Assembly (NCBI RefSeq): GCF_016464705.1
Contig: NZ_JAEHOB010000002.1
Location: 434,001 to 498,000 of the forward strand
Length of the DNA: 64,000 nucleotides
From: Qaidamihabitans albus
Lineage (GTDB): Bacteria > Actinomycetota > Actinomycetes > Mycobacteriales > Pseudonocardiaceae
Direction: 5' to 3'
The notes beneath the pieces were generated by a model. The model ran no database searches. It was not told the origin of the DNA and worked only from the letters and a program-made list of their open reading frames with translations. Of the stretch, positions 29,179 through 40,879 are shown piece by piece; positions within the stretch are counted from its first letter, which is position 1, and the number at the start of each line of letters is the position of its first letter. A program made the position numbers and the translations under genes.

Positions 29179-30693
29179 CTAGGCGAGGCGGTCGCGGAGC
29201 TCCCGCTTGAGGATCTTGCCGGAGGCGTTGCGGGGCAGGTCGTCGACGAAGTACACCACCTTGGGCACCTTGAACGGCGACAGGTGCTCGCGTGCGTGCG
29301 CGAGCAGGTCTTCCTCGCCCACGTTGCCGGGCTCCTTGGCGACCACGACCGCGGCGATCGCCTCGATCCACTCCTCGTCCGGCAGTCCCACCACGGCCAC
29401 CTCGGCCACTCCGGGATGCGTGTAGAGCGCGTCCTCGACCTCCCGTGAGGCCACCATCACGCCACCGGTATTGATCACGTCCTTGATCCGGTCGACGACG
29501 TAGATGTATCCCTCGTCGTCGATGCGCACCAGGTCGCCGGAGTAGAACCAGCCGTCGCGGAACGCCTCCTCGGTCTCCTCCGGCTTGTCCCAGTAACCGA
29601 GGCAGAGCTGCGGCGACCGGTAGACGCACTCGCCCTGCCCGCCCGGCTCGACGTCGTTGCCCTCGGCGTCCACCACCCGCAGCTCCACGAACAGCGCCGC
29701 CCGGCCCGCCGACTCGGGGCGCGCCTCGTGCTCGGCGGGGCCGAGGATCGTGGCAAGCGGCCCGATCTCCGACTGCCCGAAGCAGTTGTAGAAACCCAGC
29801 CCTGGCATGGCCTCGCGCAGCCGCGCGAGCACCGGTCCCGGCATGATCGACGCGCCGTAGTACGCCTTGCGCAGCGCCGAAAGGTCCTGCCGCCCGAATT
29901 CCGGATGGTTCGCCAGCGCCACCCACAGCGTCGGCGCGGCGAAGAAGCCGCCGTGCCGGTCGGCGGCGAGCCGGCGCAGGATGTCGGCCGGGTCGGGGGT
30001 CTCCAGGAGAGTGTTGGTGGCGCCGACCGCCAGCGACGGCACGAGGAAAACGTGCATCTGCGCGGAGTGGTAGAGCGGCATGACGTGCAGCGGGTCGTCA
30101 TGCTCGGTCAGGTCGAGGCCGAAGATGCAGGACAGGTACTCGTGCACCAGCGCACGGTGCGTCATCATGGCGCCCTTGGGCCGCGACGTCGTGCCGGACG
30201 TGTAGAGCAGCTGCACCAGGTCGGTGTCGGCCACCTCGACGTCGAGCACGGGCACCTCGCCCTCCGTCGCGGCCGCCAACAGCGAGCCGCCGGCGTCGCG
30301 CAGCGGCAGCACGTGCTTGAGCTCGAGCGGCAGCTCGTCGAGGTTGCCCCGCAGGGCGGGATCGACGAGGGCGACCGTGCTGCCGGACTGCTCGACAAGG
30401 TAGGAAAGCTCGGTGCCGACGAGGTTGTAGTTCACCGGCACGTGCACCAGCCCCGCCCTGGCGCACGCGAGGAAACCGATCAGGTACGCGTCGGAGTTCT
30501 TGCCGTAGGCCGCCACCCGGTCGCCGGAGCGCAGGCCGAGCGAGAGCAGGTGCGCGGCGGCCCTGGTGACGGCCGCGTCCAGCTCGGCGTAGCTCCACGT
30601 ACGGTCGGCGAACCGCAGCGCCGTCCGCCCCGGGACCCGCGCGGCGCTGCGCCGCAGGACGTCGGAGACCGTGCTGGACCGGGGCGTGCTCAT
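29179..30693 (-). CDS. Acyl-CoA synthetase (AMP-forming, FadD-like)
   Basis: 504 residues from the ATG at 30693, with GGGAGG 6 nt upstream. ANL-superfamily motifs: P-loop YTSGTTSRPKGAMMTHRAL (~165-183), the adenine-binding GFYNCFGQSE, the hinge region GWFYSGDLVRIDDEGYIYVVDRIKDVINTGG and the C-terminal catalytic Lys in NASGKILKREL. It activates a carboxylic acid to its CoA thioester through an acyl-adenylate. Substrate not readable. It lies 49 nt after mnmA on the same strand. Confidence 0.9.
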   Translation of the reverse strand: MSTPRSSTVSDVLRRSAARVPGRTALRFADRTWSYAELDAAVTRAAAHLLSLGLRSGDRVAAYGKNSDAYLIGFLACARAGLVHVPVNYNLVGTELSYLVEQSGSTVALVDPALRGNLDELPLELKHVLPLRDAGGSLLAAATEGEVPVLDVEVADTDLVQLLYTSGTTSRPKGAMMTHRALVHEYLSCIFGLDLTEHDDPLHVMPLYHSAQMHVFLVPSLAVGATNTLLETPDPADILRRLAADRHGGFFAAPTLWVALANHPEFGRQDLSALRKAYYGASIMPGPVLARLREAMPGLGFYNCFGQSEIGPLATILGPAEHEARPESAGRAALFVELRVVDAEGNDVEPGGQGECVYRSPQLCLGYWDKPEETEEAFRDGWFYSGDLVRIDDEGYIYVVDRIKDVINTGGVMVASREVEDALYTHPGVAEVAVVGLPDEEWIEAIAAVVVAKEPGNVGEEDLLAHAREHLSPFKVPKVVYFVDDLPRNASGKILKRELRDRLA

Positions 30694-30742
30694 CGAATTC
30701 CTCCCAAGGCGCCGTTGCCCCGCCGAGGCTAGCCGAGCGACG

Positions 30743-31831
30743 TCACGCGGTGGAAGCGATCTTCGCGCTGCCGAGCACCACATCGCCCCCTGGGTCGGCG
30801 CGGTAGAGCACGGCCACCTGGCCGGGCGCGACCCCGGTCAGCGGCTCGCGCAGGTCGATGGCCACGCCCGCGCCGACGGCCTCGGCGACGGCGGGCGCGA
30901 TACCGCCGTGCGCGCGGACCTGGACGTGGCACTCGGTGGGCCCGGCAGGCGGCCGCTCGGCGGGCCAGATCGGCCGGTCGGCCTCGATCCGGCGCACCGC
31001 CAGCCTCTCCGCCGAGCCGACCTGCACCGTGCCCGACTTCGGCTCCAGCGCCAGCACGTAGCGCGGCCTGCCGTCCGGCGCGGGCGCCTCGATGCCGAGC
31101 CCCTTGCGCTGGCCGACTGTGAAGCCGTGCACCCCGGTGTGCCTGCCCAGCACGGCACCGGTCTCGGCGTCCACCAGCTCGCCAGGCTGCTCGCCCAGCC
31201 GGTCGTCGAGGAACTTCCTGGTGTCGCCGTCCGGGATGAAGCAGATGTCGTGACTGTCCGGCTTCTGCGCCACGGCGAGCCCGCGCTCGGCGGCCTCGGC
31301 GCGCACCTCCGACTTGACCGAGCCGCCGAGCGGGAACAGCGAGTGCCGCAGCTGCTCGGGAGTCAGCGAGGCGAGCACATACGACTGGTCCTTGTCCTCG
31401 TCGGCGCTTCGCCGCAGCTCCGGCACACCATCCACAACGGACAGCCGCGCGTAGTGGCCGGTGCAGACGGCGTCGAAGCCGAGCGCGATCGCCTTGTCCA
31501 GCAGCGCCTCGAACTTGATCTTCTCGTTGCAGGTGACGCACGGGTTGGGCGTGCGGCCCGCCGCGTACTCGCCGACGAAGGTCTCCACGACCTCCTCGGT
31601 GAAGCGCTCCGCGAAGTCCCAGACGTAGAACGGAATCCCGAGCATGTCCGCGGCGCGCCGGGCGTCGTGGGAGTCCTCGACCGTGCAGCAGCCCCGCGAT
31701 CCGGTGCGCAGCGTGCCGGGCTTGGCGGACAGGGCGAGGTGCACGCCCACGACCTCGTGCCCGGCGTCCACGGCACGCGCGGCGGCCACCGCCGAGTCCA
31801 CTCCCCCGCTCATCGCGGCCAGTACCCGCAT
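30743..31831 (-). CDS. mnmA: tRNA-specific 2-thiouridylase
   Basis: 362 residues from the ATG at 31831; the ATG overlaps the iscS stop (TGATG). MnmA puts sulfur on U34 of Lys, Glu and Gln tRNAs using sulfur passed from the cysteine desulfurase. ATP-binding MSGGVDSAV is at the start; the catalytic cysteines are Cys101 (NPCVTCN) and Cys198 (HDICFIPDG), the same spacing as in E. coli. The C-terminal barrel domains follow. A longer upstream frame is iscS out of phase. Confidence 0.96.
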   Translation of the reverse strand: MRVLAAMSGGVDSAVAAARAVDAGHEVVGVHLALSAKPGTLRTGSRGCCTVEDSHDARRAADMLGIPFYVWDFAERFTEEVVETFVGEYAAGRTPNPCVTCNEKIKFEALLDKAIALGFDAVCTGHYARLSVVDGVPELRRSADEDKDQSYVLASLTPEQLRHSLFPLGGSVKSEVRAEAAERGLAVAQKPDSHDICFIPDGDTRKFLDDRLGEQPGELVDAETGAVLGRHTGVHGFTVGQRKGLGIEAPAPDGRPRYVLALEPKSGTVQVGSAERLAVRRIEADRPIWPAERPPAGPTECHVQVRAHGGIAPAVAEAVGAGVAIDLREPLTGVAPGQVAVLYRADPGGDVVLGSAKIASTA

Positions 31832-33042
31832 CACTGCACCCCCTGCTCGTGGTTCTGCTTGCGCATTCCCGCAAGCCCGGCCTGCCGTGCCCTGGTGACC
31901 ACCGCCCCGATCTCCCCGGCGAGCGCCTCGATGTCGTCGCGGCTGGAGGTGTGGCCGAGCGAGAACCGCAGCGAGCCGCGCGCCGACACGGCGTCCGCAC
32001 CCATCGCGAGCAGCACGTGGCTGGGCTCGGCGACACCCGCGGTGCAGGCGGAGCCAGTAGAGCACTCGATGCCCTTGGCATCGAGCAGCATCAGCAGGCT
32101 GTCGCCCGCGCAGCCGGGAAAGGTGAAGTGCGCGTTGCCGGGCAGCCGCTCGCCGGAGCCGTCCGCGGGCGCTCCGTTGAGCACCGCGTCCGGCACCTCG
32201 CGCAGCACCGCGTCGATCAGGTCGTCGCGCAGCTTGGTCAGCTCGTCGGCGGTGCACTGCCGGTGCTCGACGCTCGTCCTGACCGCGGTGGCGAACGCGT
32301 GGATCGCCGGAACGTCGAGCGTGCCCGAACGGACGTCGCGCTCCTGCCCGCCACCGTGCAGCAGCGGCACGCACGGGGTGTCGCGGCCGAGCAGCAGCGC
32401 GCCGACACCGTAAGGGCCGCCGAGCTTGTGCCCGGTGACCGTGAGCGCGCTCGCGCCGCTGGCGGCGAAGCCGACGTCGACCGCGCCGACGGCCTGCACG
32501 GCGTCGGTGTGCAGCGGGATCTCGTACTCGGCGCAGACGGCGGCCAGCTCGCCGAGCGGGTTGACGGTGCCGACCTCGTTGTTCGCCCACATCACGGTGG
32601 CCAGGGCCACGTCGCCGGGGTTCTCCTCGATCGCGGCGCGCAGCGTCTCGGGCCGCACCCTGCCGTGGGCGTCGACGTCCAGCCAGCTCACCTCGGCACC
32701 GGCGTGGTCGGCGAGCCACTGCACGGTGTCCAGCACGGCGTGGTGCTCCACGGCGCTCGCGAGCACGCGGCGGCGGGCGGCCTCGGCGTCGCGGCGGGCC
32801 CAGTAGATGCCCTTGACGGCGAGGTTGTCGCTCTCCGTGCCGCCCGCGGTGAAGATCACCTCGGACGGCCGCGCGCCGAGGGCCTCGGCGACGACCTCGC
32901 GGGCCTCCTCCACCACGCGCCGCGCCCGCCTGCCGGAAGAGTGCAGCGACGAGGCGTTGCCCACGGTGGACAGCGCTTCCGTCATCGCCGCAATGGCTTC
33001 CGGCAACATGGGAGTGGTCGCCGCGTGGTCTAGGTACGTCAT
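31831..33042 (-). CDS. iscS: Cysteine desulfurase
   Basis: 403 residues. A PLP enzyme converting cysteine to alanine and an enzyme-bound persulfide. [11 protein letters not shown] starts the fold, Lys206 in [12 protein letters not shown] holds PLP, and the persulfide Cys is Cys333 in [10 protein letters not shown] on the flexible loop of NifS/IscS group I. The overlap with mnmA indicates the sulfur is mainly meant for tRNA thiolation, as with Rv3024c/Rv3025c; iron-sulfur cluster assembly could also draw on it. No isc/suf scaffold genes are nearby. Confidence 0.93.
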   Translation of the reverse strand: MTYLDHAATTPMLPEAIAAMTEALSTVGNASSLHSSGRRARRVVEEAREVVAEALGARPSEVIFTAGGTESDNLAVKGIYWARRDAEAARRRVLASAVEHHAVLDTVQWLADHAGAEVSWLDVDAHGRVRPETLRAAIEENPGDVALATVMWANNEVGTVNPLGELAAVCAEYEIPLHTDAVQAVGAVDVGFAASGASALTVTGHKLGGPYGVGALLLGRDTPCVPLLHGGGQERDVRSGTLDVPAIHAFATAVRTSVEHRQCTADELTKLRDDLIDAVLREVPDAVLNGAPADGSGERLPGNAHFTFPGCAGDSLLMLLDAKGIECSTGSACTAGVAEPSHVLLAMGADAVSARGSLRFSLGHTSSRDDIEALAGEIGAVVTRARQAGLAGMRKQNHEQGVQ

Positions 33043-33090
33043 CGCGGTACCAGGGTAGTCCTGCCCCGCCCGGTGGCGGTGCGGTGCCGC

Positions 33091-34458
33091 TCACTCCGTT
33101 CTCGGCGGCCACCGGCCGGTGACAACGGAGCCCACCGCGGCGACGCCGGCCAGCACCGCCGCGAGCACGACGACCGCGGGCCCGGGTGCCGCCGTGGAGG
33201 CCAGCAAGCCCAGCAGCACGCCCCCGCAGCCGATCGCGAGCGCGGAGGCCACCCAGTCGCCGAGCTGCATGGCGGAGGTGTTGAAGCCGCGCTCGGCCAC
33301 CGGCGAGTAGCGCAGCAGCAGCACCGAGACCGACGGCATCGCGATGCCCATCCCGGCACCGCCGACCACGGCCGCCGCGAACGCCACCCAGCCGGGACAC
33401 CACGGCTGCGAGACCGCGGCGAACAGCGCGAGACCGGCCGCGACCAGCACGAACCCGGCCCGCAGCAGGGTCTCCCGCCGCCAGTCCGGGTAGCGGCCCT
33501 GCAGCATCGACGCCGCGGTCCAGCCGAGCGCGACGACGGTGAGCGGCAGCCCGGCCAGTGCCGGGCCGTAGCCGTGCACGGCGGTCATGGTGAGCGGCAG
33601 GTATGCCTCCATGCCCGCGAACGTGCCCGCGAGCAGCGCGCGGGACAGCACGACCGTCGGCAGTCCCGGCCGGGCGGTGAACGTGCCGGCGGGCAGCAGC
33701 CGCCGCAGCGCCAGCGCGACCGCGGCCAGGCCCGCGGCACCGTAGCCGAGCGCGGCGGGCGAGGGGTGCTGCACGGCCCACGTCAGGGCCGCGACGCCGA
33801 GCGCCACGGCCACCGCGGCGGGAATCCCGGCCCTGCGCCGGTTCCGGTCCCCGGGTGCGTGCGTCCCGAGCCGCCGGACCACGAGGAAGAGCAGTCCCAG
33901 CGCCACCAGCGTCAGCGGCACCAGGCCGAGGAACACCCAGCGCCAGCCCACCCGTTCGGTGACCAGCCCCGCGATCGAAGGGCCCGCCACCGCGGGCAGC
34001 ACCCAGGCCGCGGCGTTGGCGGCGTAGATGACGGGCCGCTCGCGGTCGGTGTAGACGAGCGCGATCAGCAGTGTCGTGGCCACCAGCACGGTGCCCGTGC
34101 CGAGGCCCTGCAGCACCCGGCCGAGCAGCAGCATCGGCATGCCGTCGGCGAACCCGGCGACGAGCAGCCCGGCCAGGAACACGGTGGGCCCGGCGAGCAG
34201 CGAGGCGGCCGGGCCGCGGCGGTCGCAGATCCGGCCGGAGAGCACGGTCGCCGCGACGGCGGCCACGAGGAACGCGGTGAACGGCCACGAGTACAGCGCC
34301 CCGCCGCCGAGGTCGGCCACCAGGGTGGGCATCGCGGCGGCCACGCCCATGTACTCGAACGCGATGAGCGTGACGACGAGCAGCAGCCCCGCCGTGGTGG
34401 TGCGGTGTTCCGGGGTCCACAGCACCCTCCGGCGGGGCTGCTCCAGCGTCTCGGTCAC
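33091..34458 (-). CDS. MFS transporter
   Basis: 455 residues with about a dozen or more hydrophobic helices. Major facilitator signatures: the loop 2-3 motif GRICDRRGP (~75-83), helix 4 [14 protein letters not shown] and the helix 5 motif [14 protein letters not shown], which marks drug:proton antiporters. A cytoplasmic loop (~190-205, [14 protein letters not shown]) separates the halves. The substrate is unknown. It lies between trpB2 (46 nt) and iscS (48 nt) on the same strand and may be part of one long transcript, though the spacing leaves room for separate promoters. Confidence 0.88.
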   Translation of the reverse strand: MTETLEQPRRRVLWTPEHRTTTAGLLLVVTLIAFEYMGVAAAMPTLVADLGGGALYSWPFTAFLVAAVAATVLSGRICDRRGPAASLLAGPTVFLAGLLVAGFADGMPMLLLGRVLQGLGTGTVLVATTLLIALVYTDRERPVIYAANAAAWVLPAVAGPSIAGLVTERVGWRWVFLGLVPLTLVALGLLFLVVRRLGTHAPGDRNRRRAGIPAAVAVALGVAALTWAVQHPSPAALGYGAAGLAAVALALRRLLPAGTFTARPGLPTVVLSRALLAGTFAGMEAYLPLTMTAVHGYGPALAGLPLTVVALGWTAASMLQGRYPDWRRETLLRAGFVLVAAGLALFAAVSQPWCPGWVAFAAAVVGGAGMGIAMPSVSVLLLRYSPVAERGFNTSAMQLGDWVASALAIGCGGVLLGLLASTAAPGPAVVVLAAVLAGVAAVGSVVTGRWPPRTE

Positions 34459-34504
34459 GAGGCCCAGCGTGCACCCTCGACCGCGCTGGAGGTCCAGCCA
34501 GCGC

Positions 34505-35857
34505 TCAGGTCAGGCTGGCCAGTGAGGTCTCCAGCACGGCGTCGGAGAGCTCGTTGTCCACCATCTCGCCGCTGAGGTAGGCGCCGTAGGCGGGCAGGTC
34601 GAGGTGCGCGTGGCCGCACAGGGCGGTCAGGATCACCTTGTCCTCGCCCGTCTCCTTGCAGCGCAGGGCCTCCCGCACGCAGGCGGCGAGCGCGTGGGTG
34701 GGCTCCGGCGCGGGGATGATGCCCTCGGCACGGGCGAACCGCACACCCGCGGCGAAGCACTCCTGCTGTGGCACGGCGAGCGCCTCGATCAGCCCGAGCT
34801 CGTAGATGTGCGACAGCAGCGGCGACATCCCGTGGTAGCGCAGGCCACCGGCGTGGATGGGATCGGGGATGAAGTCGTGCCCGAGCGTGTGCATCTTCAG
34901 CAGCGGGGTGAGGCCGGCGGTGTCGCCGAAGTCGTAGGTGTAGCGGCCACGGGTCAGCGACGGGCAGGCCGTGGGCTCGACCGCCCGGATCTCCGGCGAC
35001 ATCCGGCCGGCCAGCTTCTCGCGCAGGAACGGGAAAGCCAGGCCGCCGAAGTTCGAGCCGCCGCCGGTGCAGCCGACCAGCACGTCCGGGGTGTCCCCGG
35101 CGAGCTCCAACTGCTTGAGCGCCTCCTCACCGATCACCGTCTGGTGCAGCAGGACGTGGTTGAGGACGCTGCCGAGGGCGTAGCGGGCACCCGGATCGGC
35201 GGCGGCCTTCTCCACCGCCTCGCTGATCGCGATGCCGAGGCTGCCGGTGGAGTCCGGGTGCTCGGCGAGGATCTTGCGCCCGGCCTCCGTGAGGTCCGAA
35301 GGGCTGGGATGCAGCGTCGCCCCGTAGGTCTCCATCATCAGCTTGCGGTAGGGCTTCTGGTCGTAGGAGGCACGCACCTGCCAGATCTCGCAGTCGATGC
35401 CGTACTGCGCGCACGCGAAGGCCAGCGCGCTGCCCCACTGCCCGGCGCCGGTCTCGGTGGTGAGCCGGGTGATGCCCTCCGCGGCGTTGTAGAACGCCTG
35501 CGGCACGGCGGTGTTCGGCTTGTGTGAGCCGACCGGGCTGACGCCCTCGTACTTGTAGTAGATCCTGGCGGGGGTGCCGAGCGCCTTCTCGAGGCGGTGG
35601 GCGCGGAACAGCGGCGAGGGCCGCCAGAGCCGGTAGACGTCGAGTACGTCACCGGGAATGTCGACAAAGCGATCTGTCGACACTTCCTGGGCGATCAGCG
35701 CCTGCGGGAACAGCGGCGCCAGGTCGTCCGGCCCGACCGGCTGCCTCGTGCCGGGGTGCAACGGCGGAGGCGGCGGCTCCGGCAGGTCGGGCACGATGTT
35801 GTACCACTGGGTCGGCATGTCGTCCTCGTCGAGGACGTACTTCGTGCGGCCGGACAT
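34505..35857 (-). CDS. trpB2: TrpB2-type tryptophan synthase beta-like enzyme
   Basis: 450 residues, about 50 longer than canonical TrpB. The PLP lysine is in [14 protein letters not shown] and the phosphate-binding loop is [12 protein letters not shown]. The N-terminal [22 protein letters not shown] and late EPTHAL identify the TrpB2 class (COG1350), which acts without a TrpA partner and can join indole or indole analogues with serine. No trp genes adjoin it. The gene is divergent from mtnA, and a 20-bp palindrome lies 15 nt in front of it. Confidence 0.9.
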   Translation of the reverse strand: MSGRTKYVLDEDDMPTQWYNIVPDLPEPPPPPLHPGTRQPVGPDDLAPLFPQALIAQEVSTDRFVDIPGDVLDVYRLWRPSPLFRAHRLEKALGTPARIYYKYEGVSPVGSHKPNTAVPQAFYNAAEGITRLTTETGAGQWGSALAFACAQYGIDCEIWQVRASYDQKPYRKLMMETYGATLHPSPSDLTEAGRKILAEHPDSTGSLGIAISEAVEKAAADPGARYALGSVLNHVLLHQTVIGEEALKQLELAGDTPDVLVGCTGGGSNFGGLAFPFLREKLAGRMSPEIRAVEPTACPSLTRGRYTYDFGDTAGLTPLLKMHTLGHDFIPDPIHAGGLRYHGMSPLLSHIYELGLIEALAVPQQECFAAGVRFARAEGIIPAPEPTHALAACVREALRCKETGEDKVILTALCGHAHLDLPAYGAYLSGEMVDNELSDAVLETSLASLT

Positions 35858-35871
35858 GACGCGCCTCCGAG

Positions 35872-35930
35872 GTGTGGAGCGTGGGAGCTTTGCTGTAGCC
35901 AGACGTTAGTAAAGCTCCCACGCTCCGCAC
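35872..35930. promoter_or_regulatory. Long palindrome between trpB2 and mtnA
   Basis: Arms at 35872-35891 and 35911-35930 are complementary over 20 bp with one T/G exception, around a 19-nt loop. The core GGGAGCTTT repeats the GGGAGCTT core of the ilvD terminator palindrome. Unlike the other long palindromes in the window it sits in a divergent promoter region, so it could be an operator or leader hairpin rather than a terminator. Confidence 0.55.
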
Positions 35931-35990
35931 CAGAGTGAGAGCCGGGACGCAAGTGGGTGAACTTGGCGGCTGCCTTGGGAGGATGGAAAC

Positions 35991-36974
<984 letters not shown>

Positions 36975-36986
36975 GCGGAGCCGGGC

Positions 36987-37751
36987 TCACCCGGCCGGTT
37001 TCGCCACGGCGGCGGCGTTCGGCGTCCTCGGGCTGGTGGCCGCACTGGGCCTGCTGCGCGGCAGCCGTGCGGAGACACCGGTGACGGCCGCGTAGCCGGG
37101 CGCCGGGACGAGACCGATCCGCGCCGCACCGGTCTCCGCCAGCTCCGTGACCGTCGGGGTGCCCGGACCGGCCAGCAGGGTCAGCGGCGCGGCGATCCGG
37201 TCGACGAGGCGGCGCGCGGTGGCGATCGCGGTGACGCCGGGCACGAGGATCCCGTCGGCCCCCGCCGCCACGTACGCCGCCGCACGGTCGAGGACGTCCT
37301 GCAGCCGGGTGTCCTCGGCGGCCAGGGGAATGTCGACGCGCGCGTTGACGAACAGCGGGACCCCGGCCTGGCAGGCGGCGCACCGGGCGGCGGCGATGCG
37401 ATGGCACTGCTCCGCCTCCGGTCGCAGACCGCCGGTCCCGAGGCGGTCGGTCAGCTCCACCCCGGCGGCGCCGGTGGCGAGCACCCTGGCGACGGTGGCG
37501 GCGGTGTCGGCGGTGTCCGGCGCGGTGCGGGCCCGGCCGTCTCCGATGTCGACGGTGACCGCCACGCCGACGGCGGCCACGATCCTCGCCACGGCGTCGG
37601 GCGCGGTGGCGTCGGTGGACACCGCCACGGCGCCGCCTGCCTCGGCAGCCCTGGCCGCGGCGACGTTCCCGGCGTGGGGCACCACCAGCGGGGTCCTGGC
37701 GTGGTGCAGCGAACGGAACTGCTGTGCCGTGCTGTGCCGGGTGCTCGTCAT
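36987..37751 (-). CDS. Isocitrate lyase/PEP mutase family protein
   Basis: 254 residues from the ATG at 37751; the upstream frame extension runs through a 46-bp palindrome and is rejected. It has a TIM-barrel pattern of the PEP-mutase superfamily: FRSLHHARTPLVVPHAGNV at the start, VAVTVDIGDGRA with the metal-binding Asp, VPLFVNARVDI and GADGILVPGV. The lyase signature Cys (KKCGH) is not present, so it is not a canonical isocitrate lyase. Possible activities are carbon-carbon or carbon-phosphorus lyase; substrate unknown. Convergent with mtnA, 12 bases apart. Confidence 0.8.
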   Translation of the reverse strand: MTSTRHSTAQQFRSLHHARTPLVVPHAGNVAAARAAEAGGAVAVSTDATAPDAVARIVAAVGVAVTVDIGDGRARTAPDTADTAATVARVLATGAAGVELTDRLGTGGLRPEAEQCHRIAAARCAACQAGVPLFVNARVDIPLAAEDTRLQDVLDRAAAYVAAGADGILVPGVTAIATARRLVDRIAAPLTLLAGPGTPTVTELAETGAARIGLVPAPGYAAVTGVSARLPRSRPSAATSPRTPNAAAVAKPAG

Positions 37752-37815
37752 GGGCTCAAGTCCAGCACCGCGGAGCCGCCTGCTCCAAGCGGTTTTCCGG
37801 CGCCGCAGGTCACCG

Positions 37816-37861
37816 GTCGTGAGTGCGTAACAGTGTTCTAACTCGTGTGCGCACTCACGAG
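37816..37861. repeat. 46-bp palindromic repeat, copy 5
   Basis: The left arm has diverged (starts GTCGTGAGTG, inner part ACAGTGTT); the right half is identical to the right halves of copies 4 and 8. It begins 22 nt past the stop of the beta-propeller gene and 64 nt before the start of the PEP-mutase-family gene, both on the minus strand. It contributes no stop codon here. Confidence 0.85.
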
Positions 37862-37883
37862 AGATGACCAGGCACACAGGTCC

Positions 37884-39629
37884 TCAGCGGAACGGCAGCG
37901 CCGCCCGCTCCGCCAGGGTTCCCGTGTCGTGGACGACCGCTCCGGACGAGGAGACCGTCCACAGCTCGTCGCCGATCACCATCGCCCGCAGGACCGGGGT
38001 GGCGTGGGCGATCGTGCCCAGGTCGGTGAAGCGGTCACCGGCGAGGCGCAGCACCAGCGCGTCGGACTCGGTGGGCAGCACCAGCAGGCCGTCGGCAGGC
38101 CAGTGGAGGAACGCGTGCGCGTCCGTCTCGGCCTGCGCGCGGCCGCCCGCGACATGGTGCTGCGCGATCCGGCGGGGCGTGGCCGGTTCCGCGACGTCGA
38201 ACAGCGACACCTGCAGGCCGAGCGTCCTGCCCTGCGTGTCCGCCTCCTGACCGACCCCGATCAGCCGCCCGTCACCCGCGGGGTGCAGGTAGGCGGAGTA
38301 GCCGGTGATCTTCAGCTCGCCGACCGCGCGCGGCCGGGCGGGATCGCTGAGATCCACCGTGTAGAGCGGGTCGGTCTCGCGGAAGGTCACGACGTAGGCC
38401 GCAGGGCCGATGAAACGCACGGCGTAGATCCGTTCACCCCTGCCGAGCCCGGCCAGGCTGTCGACCGGGACCAGTGCCCCTTCCTCGCGCCGCAGCACGG
38501 TGACCACGCTCTCCGAGTCCGGCATGCTGTCCCGGCCGGTGGGCGCGAGCGTGGTCGCCACTCGGAGGTGGCCGTCGTGTTCGGACATCGCGTACTGGTT
38601 GAGCAGCGTTCCGTCGGTGTCGCCGGAAGCGACGTACCGGGGCGTGCCGGGCCTGCTGACGTCGAACTGGTGGATCTCCGTGCGCCCGCCCGGCTGGTGG
38701 GCCACGTAGAGTTTCGAGCCGGTGCCGTACACCGTGTCCCCGTCGGCCGCGATCGCCACCGGGTCGCCGATGCCGAGCTCACCGGCCAGGTCGATGGACA
38801 GCACGGTGAGCAGCGAGGTCGCGGAGTAGTCGTCGGGATGGCTGACCCGGTCACAGTCGACGAGCCGCCCCCGCTCGGTGCCGCCGCCGGTGCGCAGCTC
38901 GTAGCCGGGCAGCCAGTCGTCGATCGAGGAACGCCCGAACGCCGGTTCGGCTCCGCTTTGTTCGGCCCTGCCTTGTTCGGCTCCGCCTTGCGGGTACGGC
39001 TCCGCCAGTTCCGGCGCCGAGCGGACCACGATCCGCGCCCACCCGCCGGATGCCCTCGCGTCGACGTAGTGGCCGTCCACCGTCAGCGTGCCCAGTATCC
39101 GTGCCGGGCCGCCGATGTCGACCATCGTGATCGTGTCCGGCGCGGCGATGACCAGCGCGCGGTCGCCGTCGAGCAGCAGGCCGCTCGCCGTGCCGCCTGG
39201 GAGCTCCACTGTGGACGTCATCCGCCGGGTGGCGACGTCGATCACCCGCAGCCGCCCGTCCACGACGGTGACGACGCGGCGGCCGTCGGTCCGCACCACG
39301 TCCGGCTCCTCGACCCCGGTCTCGTGGTTGTTGGTCGTCGAATGCTCCGGCACGCCACGTTCGCCGGCGACCGCGGTCCCTGCGGTCCCAGCCGCTTCGG
39401 CGCTCACCGCGTCGCCTTCCTCGGCGATCCCCGGGCTGTCCAGGTGGCCGTTCTCGTGGAGGTGCCGTTCGGCGGCGCCCCGCAGGCCCTCCAGCGCGCT
39501 CTCGCAGGAGTCGAACGCGACGAGCGCGGGCCGCTCGGCCGAACCGCGCTCGTCGGGTGCGCCGCAACCGGTGGTGAGCGCGGCGAGCATGGTGACGAGG
39601 CCGAGCACGAAGGCGAGACGTGGCTTCAT
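37884..39629 (-). CDS. Exported beta-propeller domain protein
   Basis: 581 residues from the ATG at 39629. MKPRLAFVLGLVTMLAALTTGC is a signal peptide ending in a weak lipobox, so it may be a lipoprotein. The mature protein starts with a helical stretch (DSCESALEGLRGAAERHL) and carries the secreted beta-propeller domain of the PF09826 type: NNHETGVEEPDVVRTDGRRVVTVVDGRLRVIDV, repeated blades, and the end TVSSSGAVVHDTGTL. A short Gln/Ala/Glu-rich insertion (GGAEQGRAEQSGAEP) interrupts one blade. Ligand or partner unknown. Confidence 0.82.
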   Translation of the reverse strand: MKPRLAFVLGLVTMLAALTTGCGAPDERGSAERPALVAFDSCESALEGLRGAAERHLHENGHLDSPGIAEEGDAVSAEAAGTAGTAVAGERGVPEHSTTNNHETGVEEPDVVRTDGRRVVTVVDGRLRVIDVATRRMTSTVELPGGTASGLLLDGDRALVIAAPDTITMVDIGGPARILGTLTVDGHYVDARASGGWARIVVRSAPELAEPYPQGGAEQGRAEQSGAEPAFGRSSIDDWLPGYELRTGGGTERGRLVDCDRVSHPDDYSATSLLTVLSIDLAGELGIGDPVAIAADGDTVYGTGSKLYVAHQPGGRTEIHQFDVSRPGTPRYVASGDTDGTLLNQYAMSEHDGHLRVATTLAPTGRDSMPDSESVVTVLRREEGALVPVDSLAGLGRGERIYAVRFIGPAAYVVTFRETDPLYTVDLSDPARPRAVGELKITGYSAYLHPAGDGRLIGVGQEADTQGRTLGLQVSLFDVAEPATPRRIAQHHVAGGRAQAETDAHAFLHWPADGLLVLPTESDALVLRLAGDRFTDLGTIAHATPVLRAMVIGDELWTVSSSGAVVHDTGTLAERAALPFR

Positions 39630-39687
39630 GCCGCCAGGACGGAGCCGGCACCCTCGCCGGTTGCACGTGCCTGCCCCGGCCGGACAC

Positions 39688-40839
39688 TCACGTGTCGAAG
39701 CCGAGTTCGGCACGGACGGCGGCGGTGTGCTCGCCCGCGGCCGGGACCGGGTCGAGGCGCGGCTCGCGGCCGGGTACCTCCACCGGCGGAAGCAGGGTTC
39801 GCAACGGCCCCGCGGGAGAGCCGACCTCCGCCCAGCGCCCGCGCGCGGCGAGTTGCGGATGCTCGGCGAACTCCGCCATCGTGCGCATCCTGGCATTGGC
39901 GATCCCGGCCTCGTCGAGACTGGCCACCACATCCGCCGCGGGCAGGTCCGCGAGCGCTGCCTCGATCAGCTCCGAGAGCTCGGCATCGTGCCGCACGCGC
40001 AGCGAGTTGCGGGCGAACCGCGGATCAGCGGCCAGTCCGGGCCGCCGCAGCACCCGTTCGCACAGCGCAGCCCACTCGCGCTCGTTCTGCACGCCGATGA
40101 ACACCACCGCGCCGTCGCCAGCGGTGTAGGGCCCGTACGGCGAGATCGCGGCGTGCCGGGCACCGTTGCGCCGCGGCGGCGTGCCGCCGTAGGTGGCGTA
40201 GAAGTACGGGAACCCCATCCACTCGCCGAGGGCGTCGAGCATCGCGACGTCGAAGCTCGATCCCTGCCCCGTCCGTTCCCGCTCGTACAGTGCCGACAGC
40301 ACCCCGCTGTAGGCGTACATGCCTGCGGCGATGTCGGCGACGGGAATGCCCGCCTTCGCCGGTTCCTCCTCGCTGCCGGTGACCGAGACGACCCCCGCCT
40401 CGCACTGCACCAGCAGGTCGTAGGCCTTCTTCGACCGGTAGGGGCCGCTCGTGCCGTAGCCGGAGATGTTGCAGACGATCAGCCGGGGATGCCGGGCCCG
40501 CAACGCCTCCGCCGCGAGCCCGAGCCGGTCGGCGGCGCCGGGCGCGAGGTTCTGCACGAACACGTCGGCCCGCTCCAGCAGCGCGCCGAGCACGGCCCGG
40601 TCGCCCCCGTCCCGGTCGTCCTTGAGGTCGAGGGCGACGCTCTCCTTGTTCCGGTTGAGCCACACGAAGTGGCTCGAAAGGCCGTGCACGGTCTCGTCGT
40701 AGCTCCGCGCGAAGTCCCCGGCGCCGGGCCGCTCGATCTTGATCACCCGCGCGCCGAGGTCGCCAAGCTGCCTGGTGGCGAACGGCGCGGCGACCGCCTG
40801 CTCCAGTGCGACGACGGTGATACCTGCCAGCGGAAGCAC
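39688..40839 (-). CDS. CaiB/BaiF family (family III) CoA-transferase
   Basis: 383 residues from the GTG at 40839; the frame continues 18 codons upstream through a repeat-like region, which I exclude. It starts LPLAGITVVALEQAVAAPFATRQLGDLGARVIKIERP, the family hallmark, with the catalytic Asp in KKAYDLLVQCEAG and FVWLNRNKESVALDLK nearby. Family III enzymes move CoA between dicarboxylic, hydroxy or aromatic acids by a ping-pong-like route. It is divergent from the GntR gene, hence likely linked to the hydroxyacid cluster. Donor and acceptor are not readable. Confidence 0.88.
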   Translation of the reverse strand: MLPLAGITVVALEQAVAAPFATRQLGDLGARVIKIERPGAGDFARSYDETVHGLSSHFVWLNRNKESVALDLKDDRDGGDRAVLGALLERADVFVQNLAPGAADRLGLAAEALRARHPRLIVCNISGYGTSGPYRSKKAYDLLVQCEAGVVSVTGSEEEPAKAGIPVADIAAGMYAYSGVLSALYERERTGQGSSFDVAMLDALGEWMGFPYFYATYGGTPPRRNGARHAAISPYGPYTAGDGAVVFIGVQNEREWAALCERVLRRPGLAADPRFARNSLRVRHDAELSELIEAALADLPAADVVASLDEAGIANARMRTMAEFAEHPQLAARGRWAEVGSPAGPLRTLLPPVEVPGREPRLDPVPAAGEHTAAVRAELGFDT

Positions 40840-40879
40840 GCCGCCACGGTAACCCGCGCGTGTCCGCGCCTCCCGCACA

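Noticed and set aside
36987-37877. Longer start for the PEP-mutase-family gene at 37877
   Set aside because: The extra 42 codons are read through the 46-bp palindrome and show no family similarity; the ATG at 37751 begins the family domain.
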